This document shows, in pieces, positions 1 through 5,674 of a DNA stretch of 6,488 nucleotides. The notes under the pieces were generated by a model. That model was not told the origin of the DNA. It saw only the letters and a program-made list of their open reading frames with translations, and ran no database searches. The stretch is from NCBI GenBank assembly GCA_944331815.1, contig CALVIQ010000069.1, positions 1 through 6,488 on the forward strand, in the 5' to 3' direction. Source of the stretch: an uncultured Bacilli bacterium (lineage in GTDB: Bacteria > Bacillota_I > Bacilli_A > RF39 > UBA660). Both the position numbers and the translations under genes were made by a program. How positions within the stretch are numbered: position 1 is the first letter of the stretch; each line of letters begins with the position of its first letter.

Positions 1-436
1 TTATTTTCATATTTTTTAGTTTTGGTAAAGTGATTGTTTTATTCTTCATATCTAATTTTATATTTTCATATATCTTGTTTTTATAGATGTTTTTTATATA
101 ATTTGTGCGATAACTATTTTTACTATATTTATTTTTATATTTGGGATAGTTTTTTGTTCTATAAAAATTTTTAAATGCATCTTCTAAATCAAATATAGTA
201 GTTGTTAGTGCCATACTATCTACTTCCATTAACCATGGATATGTTTGTTTTAAAAGTGGTAATTCTTTTAAACATTCTTTTTTTGATTTTATTATTTTAT
301 TTTCTTTATATTGTTTTTCTCTTTCATACAACATTGTATTATAAATAAATCTAGTACATCCTAAAGTTTTATTTATTAAGTGTTGTTGTATTTTATTTGG
401 ATATAATCTAAATTTATAGGCTTTATATATTTTCAT
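1..436 (-). CDS. tnpB: IS200/IS605-family TnpB (OrfB) RNA-guided nuclease/transposase-associated protein, N-terminal part
   Basis: The reverse-strand frame is open for 145 codons from ATG at 434-436 and runs off the left edge, so the C-terminus is outside the window. The first residues (KAYKFRLYPNKIQQHLINKT, then GCTRFIYNTML) are the hallmark N-terminal helix-turn-helix domain of OrfB/TnpB. They are followed by PWLMEVDS (67-74), a YPKYKNK stretch (97-103, the family's PxFKxK) and LPKL (137-140), all in TnpB order. The family comprises RuvC-type nucleases guided by an omega RNA made from the element's 3' end. Here the RuvC catalytic residues, zinc ribbon and omega-RNA region would all lie beyond position 1. 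An AAGGTGG ribosome site sits just upstream of the start. No tnpA lies on the 5' side, where gap follows within about 100 bp, so this may be a solo (IS1341-like) tnpB. Family identity is confident; whether the gene is intact is unknown. Confidence 0.92.
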   Translation of the reverse strand, partial: MKIYKAYKFRLYPNKIQQHLINKTLGCTRFIYNTMLYEREKQYKENKIIKSKKECLKELPLLKQTYPWLMEVDSMALTTTIFDLEDAFKNFYRTKNYPKYKNKYSKNSYRTNYIKNIYKNKIYENIKLDMKNKTITLPKLKNMKI

Positions 437-465
437 TTTATCACCACCTTGATAAAATTTTATCA
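436..465 (-). repeat. Perfect 16-bp palindrome plus third repeat arm overlapping the tnpB -10 and ribosome site
   Basis: TGATAAAATTTTATCA at 450-465 is a perfect palindrome that covers the tnpB -10 box. The arm TGATAAAA occurs again on the minus strand at 436-443, directly before and into the start codon. In a minus-strand RNA the arm at 450-457 could pair perfectly (8 bp) with 436-443, leaving AGGTGG (the ribosome site) as the 6-nt loop. The stem is mostly A-U, so its stability is modest. Its role is inferred, not shown. Confidence 0.6.
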
Positions 466-485
466 CACGTACATATGTTTGTCAA
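457..485 (-). promoter_or_regulatory. Sigma-A promoter of tnpB
   Basis: On the minus strand, a perfect TTGACA (480-485) is separated by 17 bp from TAAAAT (457-462), which is preceded by TGA, giving an extended -10. Transcription should start near 449-451, only about 15 nt before the tnpB ATG. This is among the best promoter matches in the window and suggests the gene is transcribed on its own rather than only by read-through from gap. Confidence 0.75.
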
Positions 486-526
486 TGTATATATTTTTAA
501 AATTACAAAGCACTTTCCTAGTATAT

Positions 527-554
527 AAAAAAAGATAGTTATTTCAAACTATCT
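527..554 (-). terminator. Rho-independent terminator of gap
   Basis: On the minus strand an 8-bp perfect stem (547-554 with 533-540) and a 6-nt loop are followed by a run of seven T (527-533). The gap stop codon (539-541) lies at the loop/stem border, so the terminator overlaps the end of the reading frame. It separates gap from the downstream tnpB on the same strand. Confidence 0.8.
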
Positions 555-1543
555 AAATATTTAGCGGTTCTAACCATTTGATGAGAATAACCCATCTCAT
601 TATCATACCAAGCTACAACTTTAACTAATTGTTTTCCATCTACCTCTAAAATACTAGTTAATAATCCATCTACTAAAGCTCCACAATCTGAGCCAATTAT
701 ATCACTTGATACTACTGGATCATAAGTAAATGTTAATGTTTCATTGCAACTATTCATTAAAGCATTGTTAACTTCTTCAACTGTAACATTTCTATTTAAT
801 TCTAAAGTTAAATCAACTACTGAACCAGTTGGAGTTGGAACTCTTAATGCACTACCATCCAATCTACCTTTTAATGAAGGAATTACTAATCCTAAAGCAG
901 AAGCAGCACCTGTACTAGATGGAATAATATTCATAGCTCCAGCTCTTCCACGACGTGCTTTAATACCTTTTTTATGAGCTACATCTAATATAACTTGATC
1001 ATTAGTATAGGCATGAACAGTAGTCATGTATCCTTTTACAATACCAAATTTGTTATTAATTACATTGGCTACTGGTGCTAAACAATTAGTTGTACAAGAA
1101 GCTGCTGAAATAATTTCTTCACTACCATCTAATATTTCATGATTTACATTATAAACAATAGTTTTCATGTCACCTTTACCAGGGGCAGATATAATTACAT
1201 GTTTTGCTCCAGCTTCAATATGTTTATGAGCTTCTTCATATTTAACAAATTTACCAGTACATTCAAATACTTGATCAATTCCTAATTCACCCCAAGGTAA
1301 TAATGTAGGATCTGTTTCTTTAAAAACTTTTATTTTTCTTCCAGATACAATAATATTTTCTTCATCAAAACTAATTTCATCTACTTTATAATTTCGATGA
1401 TTACTCTCATATTTTAATAAATAAGCAAGTTGTTCTGCATCAGTTAAATCGTTGATTGCTACAACTTCAATTGAAGGATCTTCCTCCATAATTCTAAATA
1501 CTAATCTTCCTATTCTTCCAAAACCATTAATTGCTACTTTCAT
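539..1543 (-). CDS. gap: Glyceraldehyde-3-phosphate dehydrogenase, phosphorylating (type I)
   Basis: This cytoplasmic glycolytic enzyme converts glyceraldehyde-3-phosphate, phosphate and NAD(P)+ to 1,3-bisphosphoglycerate. The 334-aa product has the normal family length. The Rossmann motif INGFGRIGR is at 5-13, Asp32 is in NDLTD (the position that favours NAD+), and the catalytic cysteine is Cys150 in ASCTTNC. The catalytic base is His177 (TTVH), with the phosphate-site STGAA at 210-214, RVPTPTGSV near 234 and WYDNEMGYS at 312-320. An in-frame GTG 13 codons upstream (1582) would overlap the preceding kinase gene. ATG at 1541-1543 is preferred because it starts the conserved fold (MKVAINGFG) and has an AAAGGGTG ribosome site. 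It is the second gene of an operon with the TGS-domain kinase (16-bp gap). Unlike common arrangements, no pgk or tpi follows. The usual Leu-Pro at the second coenzyme-selectivity site reads Val188-Ala189. Confidence 0.97.
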   Translation of the reverse strand: MKVAINGFGRIGRLVFRIMEEDPSIEVVAINDLTDAEQLAYLLKYESNHRNYKVDEISFDEENIIVSGRKIKVFKETDPTLLPWGELGIDQVFECTGKFVKYEEAHKHIEAGAKHVIISAPGKGDMKTIVYNVNHEILDGSEEIISAASCTTNCLAPVANVINNKFGIVKGYMTTVHAYTNDQVILDVAHKKGIKARRGRAGAMNIIPSSTGAASALGLVIPSLKGRLDGSALRVPTPTGSVVDLTLELNRNVTVEEVNNALMNSCNETLTFTYDPVVSSDIIGSDCGALVDGLLTSILEVDGKQLVKVVAWYDNEMGYSHQMVRTAKYLDSLK

Positions 1544-1559
1544 TATTATCACCCTTTCT

Positions 1560-3221
1560 TTAATGGAAACAACTTCCACCAATAAATTCTCTTAATACTG
1601 ATTCTTTTGGAACATCATCTGAAGGAATTGGTAAAAAATTCCTTAAAAAATTAATTAATCTTATTGCTTCTGGATAAACCTCATCTTCTTCATTTACTGA
1701 AAATAACAAAGGTTCAGCATAAGTTTTTAAAACTCCAAGCTCATATATTAAAGCTGAATTAATAATTATATCAGCTTTGTTTTGATATGGAAAAACATAT
1801 TCTTCCTCTCCTTCTAATATATTTTTCCAATTTCTAAGTGTATCAGCAGCATTCCAACCGCGATATTTATTATCTCTTATAATTCTTCTTAATCTTCTTG
1901 TATCCGATGTATGAATACGATTATGATTATCAATATTTAATTGAGTTAACGGACTAATATATATTTTAAATTTATTACTATCATCTATTGCCATTGTTAA
2001 CTCTGGATTCAATGCATGTAATCCTTCTATTATAACAATATCATTTTCACCAAGTTGTAATGTTCGTCCTTTATATTCTCTTTCACCTAATACAAAATTA
2101 TATTCTGGTATTAATACTTTTTCACCGGCTAATAATTTAATCAAATGTTTATTAAACAAATCAGTATCTACTGCTTTTAAAGATTCAAAATCATAATCAC
2201 CATTTGGTTTTTTAGGTGTATCAATACGATTTAAGAAATAATCATCTGTAGATATACTATGTGTTTTAAAGCCACGAGCTTTTAAATAAACCTCTAATTT
2301 TCTTGCTGTAGTAGTTTTACCACTTGAAGAAGGACCTGCTAATAAAACAATTTTAACCTTATCTTTTTTATTATAAATAATGTCTGCTGTTTTGGCTAGT
2401 TGACTATTATAATTTGCTTCCGCTAATTGAATTACATCATTATATTTTCCTAAAGAAACAATTTTATTTAAATCAGCAGCTAAAGATATACCTACTGTTT
2501 TTCCCATATTAGTATAATCTAAAAAAGCATCAAACATCATTTTATGATGTGAATAATCTTCAGTATATTTTGGATTGTTAATCGATGGATAACTCAAAAC
2601 AAAACCATTATCTTTAATATAAGTTAATTTAAATTCATCTAAAACTTTTGTACTATAAGGCATTTCACTAAAAAAATAATCATAATACTCATCTAATCGG
2701 TATAAATTAATATAAGTATTGCTTATATATTTAAAAACATCAACCTTATCAAATTGTTTTTTCTTTTTAAAGAAATTCATTGCATCTTTTCTAGAAACAC
2801 TTAATTTAATAAAGTTATAATCTTGTTTAACTAATTCTTCCATTTTTGATTCAATTTGTTTAATTATATCTTTATTAATTTCTTTATTAACCATTTCACA
2901 ATAAACACCTTTATCAATTGAATGTTGAATAATAACTTCAGCATCATTGCCTAATACTTTTTTTATAGCCACAATCATTAAAAAATGAACACCATGTGAA
3001 TAAACCGTATGACCAAAAGTAGAACTTCGATCATAAAAATCAATTGAACATTTTTTAGTTATATTGTATGCTAATTCTTCTATAACATTATCTACTTTAG
3101 CTATCAAAATAGGAAAATTATACCTGCCTTGAAAACTATTAGCAATTTCTGATAGAGATGTATTTTCAGGATATTCTTTAATCAAACCATCCTTATATTC
3201 AATTTTAATCATCTTATCCAT
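1560..3221 (-). CDS. TGS-domain uridine/nucleoside kinase (ThrRS-like N-terminus fused to P-loop kinase)
   Basis: The 553-aa product has three parts. Residues 1-65 are a TGS-like beta-grasp domain. Residues about 66-220 resemble the second additional (SAD) domain of threonyl/alanyl-tRNA synthetases, with HTVYSHGVHF at 71-80 and EVIIQHSIDKGVYCEM at 95-110. Residues about 285-510 are a uridine-kinase-type P-loop domain. Visible motifs are Walker A GPSSSGKTT (296-304), STDDYF (324-329), IIEGLHALNP (398-407), DTRRLRRIIRD (440-450) and the family-typical YAEPLLFS (501-508). The fold predicts NTP-dependent phosphorylation of uridine or cytidine in pyrimidine salvage. The order TGS-SAD-kinase is the standard architecture of this annotated nucleoside kinase family in Clostridia and Thermotogae, so it is not a new fusion. 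Substrate is inferred from homology. Start at 3221 is supported by AAGGAA 8 nt upstream; Met4 is the alternative. It is the first gene of the operon with gap. Confidence 0.93.
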   Translation of the reverse strand: MDKMIKIEYKDGLIKEYPENTSLSEIANSFQGRYNFPILIAKVDNVIEELAYNITKKCSIDFYDRSSTFGHTVYSHGVHFLMIVAIKKVLGNDAEVIIQHSIDKGVYCEMVNKEINKDIIKQIESKMEELVKQDYNFIKLSVSRKDAMNFFKKKKQFDKVDVFKYISNTYINLYRLDEYYDYFFSEMPYSTKVLDEFKLTYIKDNGFVLSYPSINNPKYTEDYSHHKMMFDAFLDYTNMGKTVGISLAADLNKIVSLGKYNDVIQLAEANYNSQLAKTADIIYNKKDKVKIVLLAGPSSSGKTTTARKLEVYLKARGFKTHSISTDDYFLNRIDTPKKPNGDYDFESLKAVDTDLFNKHLIKLLAGEKVLIPEYNFVLGEREYKGRTLQLGENDIVIIEGLHALNPELTMAIDDSNKFKIYISPLTQLNIDNHNRIHTSDTRRLRRIIRDNKYRGWNAADTLRNWKNILEGEEEYVFPYQNKADIIINSALIYELGVLKTYAEPLLFSVNEEDEVYPEAIRLINFLRNFLPIPSDDVPKESVLREFIGGSCFH

Positions 3222-3246
3222 AATATCATTCCTTTATTCTTAAATA

Positions 3247-3275
3247 ATTATATCAAAAAAAAAAAATTTTGTCAT
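3247..3275 (-). promoter_or_regulatory. Sigma-A promoter of the kinase-gap operon, with A12/T12 spacer tract
   Basis: On the minus strand, ATGACA (3270-3275) is 17 bp from a perfect TATAAT (3247-3252) preceded by TGA (extended -10). A 12-bp homopolymer (A on plus, T on minus, 3255-3266) lies entirely within the spacer. The resulting leader is about 20 nt and includes the kinase ribosome site. Confidence 0.78.
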
Positions 3276-3283
3276 TTCTTTTA

Positions 3284-3315
3284 TTGAATAAATTTAAACT
3301 TTACAAACTATTATA
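3284..3315 (+). promoter_or_regulatory. Candidate clpP promoter (sigma-A with long spacer, or sigma-G-like)
   Basis: Two readings overlap. As sigma-A: TTGAAT (3284-3289), 19 bp, TATTAT (3309-3314); the spacer is longer than ideal. As forespore sigma-G (GHATR, about 17-18 bp, CATWMTA): GAATA (3286-3290) matches fully, then 18 bp, then TATTATA (3309-3315), which matches 6 of 7. AT-richness makes chance matches common, so which factor is used is open. Confidence 0.45.
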
Positions 3316-3334
3316 TTAAATAGGAGATGATTTT

Positions 3335-3901
3335 ATGCTTATACCAACAATTATTGAAAAATGTAGTAATGGAGAAAGAGCTTACGATATTTATTCAAGG
3401 TTATTAAAAGATAGAATAATTATATTAACTGGAGAAATTGACGATAATACTGCTAATATTGTAGTTGCTCAATTACTTTATTTAGATAGTATAAATAATA
3501 ATGATATTAGTTTATACATAAATAGCCCAGGGGGAAGCATTACCGCTGGGATGGCTATTTATGACACTATGAATTTTATAAAAAGTGATGTATCAACTAT
3601 TTGTTTAGGAATGGCTGCTTCAATGGGAGCATTCTTATTATCTAGTGGAACTAAAGGAAAAAGATATTGTTTACCTAATAGTGAAGTTATGATACATCAA
3701 CCTTTAGGAGGAGCAAGTGGGCAAGCAACCGAAATTAAAATAGCAGCAGAACACATTTTAAAAATTAAAGAAAAATTAAATAAAATTTTAGCTTCTAACA
3801 CTAATAAAGATATCAAAACTATCGAAATTGACACCGAAAGAGATAACTATTTATCTAGTGAAGAAGCATTACAATATGGTTTAATTGACCAAATATTATA
3901 G
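3335..3901 (+). CDS. clpP: ATP-dependent Clp protease proteolytic subunit
   Basis: ClpP is the barrel-forming cytoplasmic serine protease that degrades substrates unfolded by ClpX/ClpC-type ATPases. The 188-aa product has normal length with no long propeptide. The Ser-His-Asp triad is visible: Ser96 in GMAASMGAF, His121 in MIHQPLGG and Asp170 in TERDNYLSS. The oxyanion-region motif SPGGSITAG (64-72) and the N-terminal Ile/Pro start with [11 protein letters not shown] (14-24), which leads into the axial-loop and subunit-contact region, are also present. Start ATG 3335 has AGGAG 8 nt upstream. It stands alone: no tig or clpX follows, and it converges on two spore-protein genes. Whether this is the main or an additional ClpP cannot be told from one window. 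It is the only complete gene on the plus strand. Confidence 0.97.
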   Translation: MLIPTIIEKCSNGERAYDIYSRLLKDRIIILTGEIDDNTANIVVAQLLYLDSINNNDISLYINSPGGSITAGMAIYDTMNFIKSDVSTICLGMAASMGAFLLSSGTKGKRYCLPNSEVMIHQPLGGASGQATEIKIAAEHILKIKEKLNKILASNTNKDIKTIEIDTERDNYLSSEEALQYGLIDQIL

Positions 3902-3928
3902 AGAAGATTATCCTTCTCTATTTGTTTT
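3899..3928 (+). terminator. Shared terminator of convergent clpP and SASP gene
   Basis: TAGAGAAG (3899-3906) and CTTCTCTA (3913-3920) form a perfect 8-bp stem with a 6-nt loop, followed on the plus strand by TTTGTTTT. The clpP stop (3899-3901) is inside the stem, and the SASP stop (3908-3910) is in the loop. On the minus strand the hairpin is followed only by TATAATATTT, so termination in that direction should be weaker. Confidence 0.7.
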
Positions 3929-4099
3929 ACAATAATATTGTTCACCTAATTCAACTAATCTTTTAGTCATTTCTCCACCAACAGTGCCGTTTAATCTAGA
4001 AGTTTGATCAGCACCTAAGGTAATACCTAACTCTCTAGCAATTTCATATTTTAAATTTTCTAGAGATTTTTTACTACCTGGAACTACTAATTTATTCAT
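3908..4099 (-). CDS. Alpha/beta-type small acid-soluble spore protein, divergent copy
   Basis: Alpha/beta-type SASPs coat spore DNA, protect it from UV and heat damage, and are degraded at germination by the protease GPR. This 63-aa copy keeps the two family blocks: KYEIARELGITLGADQTSR (17-35) and LNGTVGGEMTKRLVELGE (36-53). The GPR site features Glu19, hydrophobic Ile20 and Ala21 are retained, but Arg22 replaces the usual Ser/Glu. The C-terminus (YYCKTNREG) differs from the paralogue at 4191-4394 and includes a cysteine. Start ATG 4097-4099 has AAGGTGGTGA upstream. The last codons are read from the terminator hairpin shared with clpP, 6 bp away. Expression is expected in the forespore from the sigma-G-like promoter at 4121-4149. 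Confidence 0.95.
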   Translation of the reverse strand: MNKLVVPGSKKSLENLKYEIARELGITLGADQTSRLNGTVGGEMTKRLVELGEQYYCKTNREG

Positions 4100-4120
4100 T
4101 TTATCACCACCTTACATTAT

Positions 4121-4149
4121 TATTATGGATAGTATATTTAATAAAATAA
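4121..4149 (-). promoter_or_regulatory. Sigma-G-like promoter of SASP gene 3908-4099
   Basis: The minus-strand -10 CATAATA (4121-4127) matches the sigma-G consensus CATWMTA at every position. The -35 17 bp upstream, TTATT (4145-4149), matches GHATR at 3 of 5. The stretch from the -10 to the ribosome site is closely similar to that of the neighbouring SASP gene (both contain TAATGTA after the -10), which supports the call. Confidence 0.55.
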
Positions 4150-4154
4150 GTGGT

Positions 4155-4184
4155 AAAAAAAACTAGATAGCAAATTGCTATCTA
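4155..4184 (-). terminator. Rho-independent terminator of SASP gene 4191-4394
   Basis: On the minus strand, TAGATAGC/GCTATCTA (4177-4184 with 4164-4171) forms an 8-bp stem with a 5-nt loop, extendable to 10 complementary bases. It is followed by G and a run of eight T (4155-4162). It begins 6 bp after the stop codon and ends just before the downstream SASP promoter. Confidence 0.85.
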
Positions 4185-4190
4185 TTTTAA

Positions 4191-4394
4191 TTATTTAGCT
4201 TGGTAACCACCTAAGTTTTGTTGTCCCATTTGAACTAATCTCTTAGTGATTTCTCCACCTACTGTACCATTAGCACGGCTTGTAGCATCTGGTCCTAAGT
4301 TAACACCAAATTCGCTAGCTATTTCATATTTCATTTTATCGATAGCTTGTTTAGCTCCTGGTACTACTAATTTACCTGTAGATTTGTTATTCAT
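4191..4394 (-). CDS. Alpha/beta-type small acid-soluble spore protein, canonical copy
   Basis: This 67-aa protein is a textbook alpha/beta SASP for packing DNA in the dormant spore. It has [10 protein letters not shown] (8-17), [19 protein letters not shown] (22-40) with the GPR cleavage site at Glu24-Ile25-Ala26-Ser27, and [18 protein letters not shown] (41-58). A GTG at 4401-4403 would add three residues but lies inside the ribosome site. ATG at 4392-4394 is chosen because GGAGGTGA ends 5 nt before it. It is paralogous to the gene at 3908-4099, and the two are in tandem, each with its own promoter. The C-terminal GGYQAK tail is absent from the other copy. Confidence 0.97.
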   Translation of the reverse strand: MNNKSTGKLVVPGAKQAIDKMKYEIASEFGVNLGPDATSRANGTVGGEITKRLVQMGQQNLGGYQAK

Positions 4395-4416
4395 TATTCT
4401 CACCTCCGTACATTAA

Positions 4417-4446
4417 TATCATGCACGGAATATTTCAAAATATTAC
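4417..4446 (-). promoter_or_regulatory. Sigma-G-like promoter of SASP gene 4191-4394
   Basis: The minus-strand -10 CATGATA (4417-4423) matches CATWMTA at 6 of 7. After a 17-bp spacer, the -35 TAATA (4441-4445, preceded by G at 4446) matches GHATR at 4 of 5. It lies 15 bp beyond the end of thiI, so the SASP gene need not depend on thiI transcription. No clear hairpin terminator for thiI is seen before it, only a T7 run (4450-4456). Confidence 0.55.
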
Positions 4447-4459
4447 TGGAAAAAAATGG

Positions 4460-5602
4460 TTATAATAAATCTTTAAAATCTTTATTAAAATTAGATATTA
4501 CTTCTATATTATTTATACATTCATCAATTAATTCTTGATAATTAAATTTTTCATATTCTAAACATTTTTCTAATTTTGGATTAATAACAGGATGTTTAGG
4601 AACAAATATTGTACAACAATCTTCAAAAGGTAAAATACTTGTTTCATAAGTTCCTATTTTTTTTGCTATTTCTATTATTTCTAATTTATCTAAACAAGCA
4701 ACAGGTCTAATTACTGGAAAATTGGTTACACTATTAATAACATTAATACTAGTTAATGTTTGACTAGCAACTTGACCAATACTTTCTCCATTAATTAATA
4801 CTTTATATTTATTAGATATATTAGTAGCAATTCGATACATCATTCTTCTTAAAATAGTAATATTATATTCACTAGGAACATTTTTATATATTGCTTCTTG
4901 TAATTTAGTAAATGGTACTACTAGTAATTTAATATTACCAGAATATTGATTTAAAATATTAGCTAATTCAATAACTTTATTTTTAGCTTCAATGCTAGTA
5001 TGTGGTGGTGAATCAAAGTATAAACAATCGATATCAATTCCTCTTTTTAAAGCTAGGTATCCCGCTACTGGTGAATCAATGCCACCAGATAACATTAATA
5101 TACCTTTGCCTTGAATACCCACTGGATATCCACCACTACCTTTTATTTCATTAGTATAAATATAAGTATCTTCTCTTATTTCAATATGAACTACTATATC
5201 AGGATTGTGAACATCTACCTTACAATCAAAATTTTTCAAAATTAAACCACCAATTATATTATTAAAATCCATTGATTTAATTTCAAAATTTTTATTAGCT
5301 CGTTTAGTATCAACTTTAAACGTTTTAAAATTTTCATTTTTTAAAACTTCTAAAACTCCATTTTTGATATCTTCAATACTAGTATTTACTTTATAAGCAA
5401 CTACTATTCCTTGTAAACCAAATACCTTTTTTAATTTATTAATAGTTTCATCAAAATTATTAGGAATTATATACATACGATCTCTTTTTTTAATTATTTT
5501 TCCATCAACTTTTATATTATCACTTAATTTATTAATAAATTGATTTCTATTCCCTTTTTTAGTTGTTAATTCACCATATTTAATTAATATTAATTTTTCC
5601 AT
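4460..5602 (-). CDS. thiI: tRNA 4-thiouridine synthase / thiamine biosynthesis sulfurtransferase ThiI
   Basis: ThiI adenylates U8 of tRNA and inserts sulfur from a cysteine desulfurase persulfide to make 4-thiouridine; in many bacteria it also feeds thiazole synthesis. The 380-aa product has an N-terminal ferredoxin-like segment (IKYGELTTKKGNR, 7-19), a THUMP domain (about 60-165) and a PP-loop ATP pyrophosphatase domain. The PP-loop is SGGIDSPVAGY (172-182). Other family motifs are DSPPHTS (197-203), LRRMMYRIA (251-259), NGESIGQVASQT (271-282) and the DCCTIFVPKHP region with Cys329/Cys330. It lacks the C-terminal rhodanese domain of E. coli ThiI, as is normal for Bacillus-type proteins. No desulfurase gene is adjacent. 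GTG at 5611 is in frame but overlaps the GGTGA ribosome site; ATG 5600-5602 is preferred. Confidence 0.97.
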   Translation of the reverse strand: MEKLILIKYGELTTKKGNRNQFINKLSDNIKVDGKIIKKRDRMYIIPNNFDETINKLKKVFGLQGIVVAYKVNTSIEDIKNGVLEVLKNENFKTFKVDTKRANKNFEIKSMDFNNIIGGLILKNFDCKVDVHNPDIVVHIEIREDTYIYTNEIKGSGGYPVGIQGKGILMLSGGIDSPVAGYLALKRGIDIDCLYFDSPPHTSIEAKNKVIELANILNQYSGNIKLLVVPFTKLQEAIYKNVPSEYNITILRRMMYRIATNISNKYKVLINGESIGQVASQTLTSINVINSVTNFPVIRPVACLDKLEIIEIAKKIGTYETSILPFEDCCTIFVPKHPVINPKLEKCLEYEKFNYQELIDECINNIEVISNFNKDFKDLL

Positions 5603-5618
5603 CAAAATCACCAGTTAT

Positions 5619-5647
5619 ATTATATATTATTAAATTTTTTTAAGCAA
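5619..5647 (-). promoter_or_regulatory. Probable sigma-A promoter of thiI
   Basis: On the minus strand, TTGCTT (5642-5647) is 17 bp from a perfect TATAAT (5619-5624), giving a leader of about 10 nt before the thiI GGTGA ribosome site. The -35 is weak (3 of 6). It sits immediately after the terminator of the upstream gene, which makes an independent thiI promoter necessary or at least sensible. Confidence 0.55.
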
Positions 5648-5648
5648 C

Positions 5649-5674
5649 AAAAAAAGATAAATAAAATTATCTTT
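5649..5674 (-). terminator. Terminator of the unknown gene 5667-6341
   Basis: On the minus strand, AAAGATAA (5667-5674) pairs with TTATCTTT (5653-5660) around a 6-nt loop and continues into a T run (5649-5655). The stop codon lies inside the stem. The stem has only one G-C pair, so it may be leaky. Confidence 0.6.

Noticed and set aside
437..538. Transposon left end or target-site boundary upstream of tnpB
   Set aside because: IS200/IS605 elements lack terminal inverted repeats and target duplications; the boundary cannot be placed without an empty-site comparison.
744..977. 77-codon plus-strand open frame inside gap
   Set aside because: It lies wholly antisense to the conserved catalytic part of gap, has no recognisable ribosome site and reads as a composition shadow.
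1544..1582. Longer gap starting at GTG 1582
   Set aside because: It would overlap the end of the kinase gene and add 13 residues before the universally placed N-terminal strand; ATG 1543 has its own ribosome site.
1560..3221. Kinase with tRNA-synthetase-like N-terminus as a novel fusion
   Set aside because: TGS-SAD-uridine kinase is the normal, already known architecture of this nucleoside kinase family.
4395..4403. Longer SASP beginning at GTG 4403
   Set aside because: The GTG is part of the GGAGGTGA ribosome site that serves ATG 4394.
3899..4403. Clustered spore and protease genes as a new spore-specific system
   Set aside because: clpP and SASPs are each ordinary family members in convergent orientation; adjacency alone does not support a joint system.
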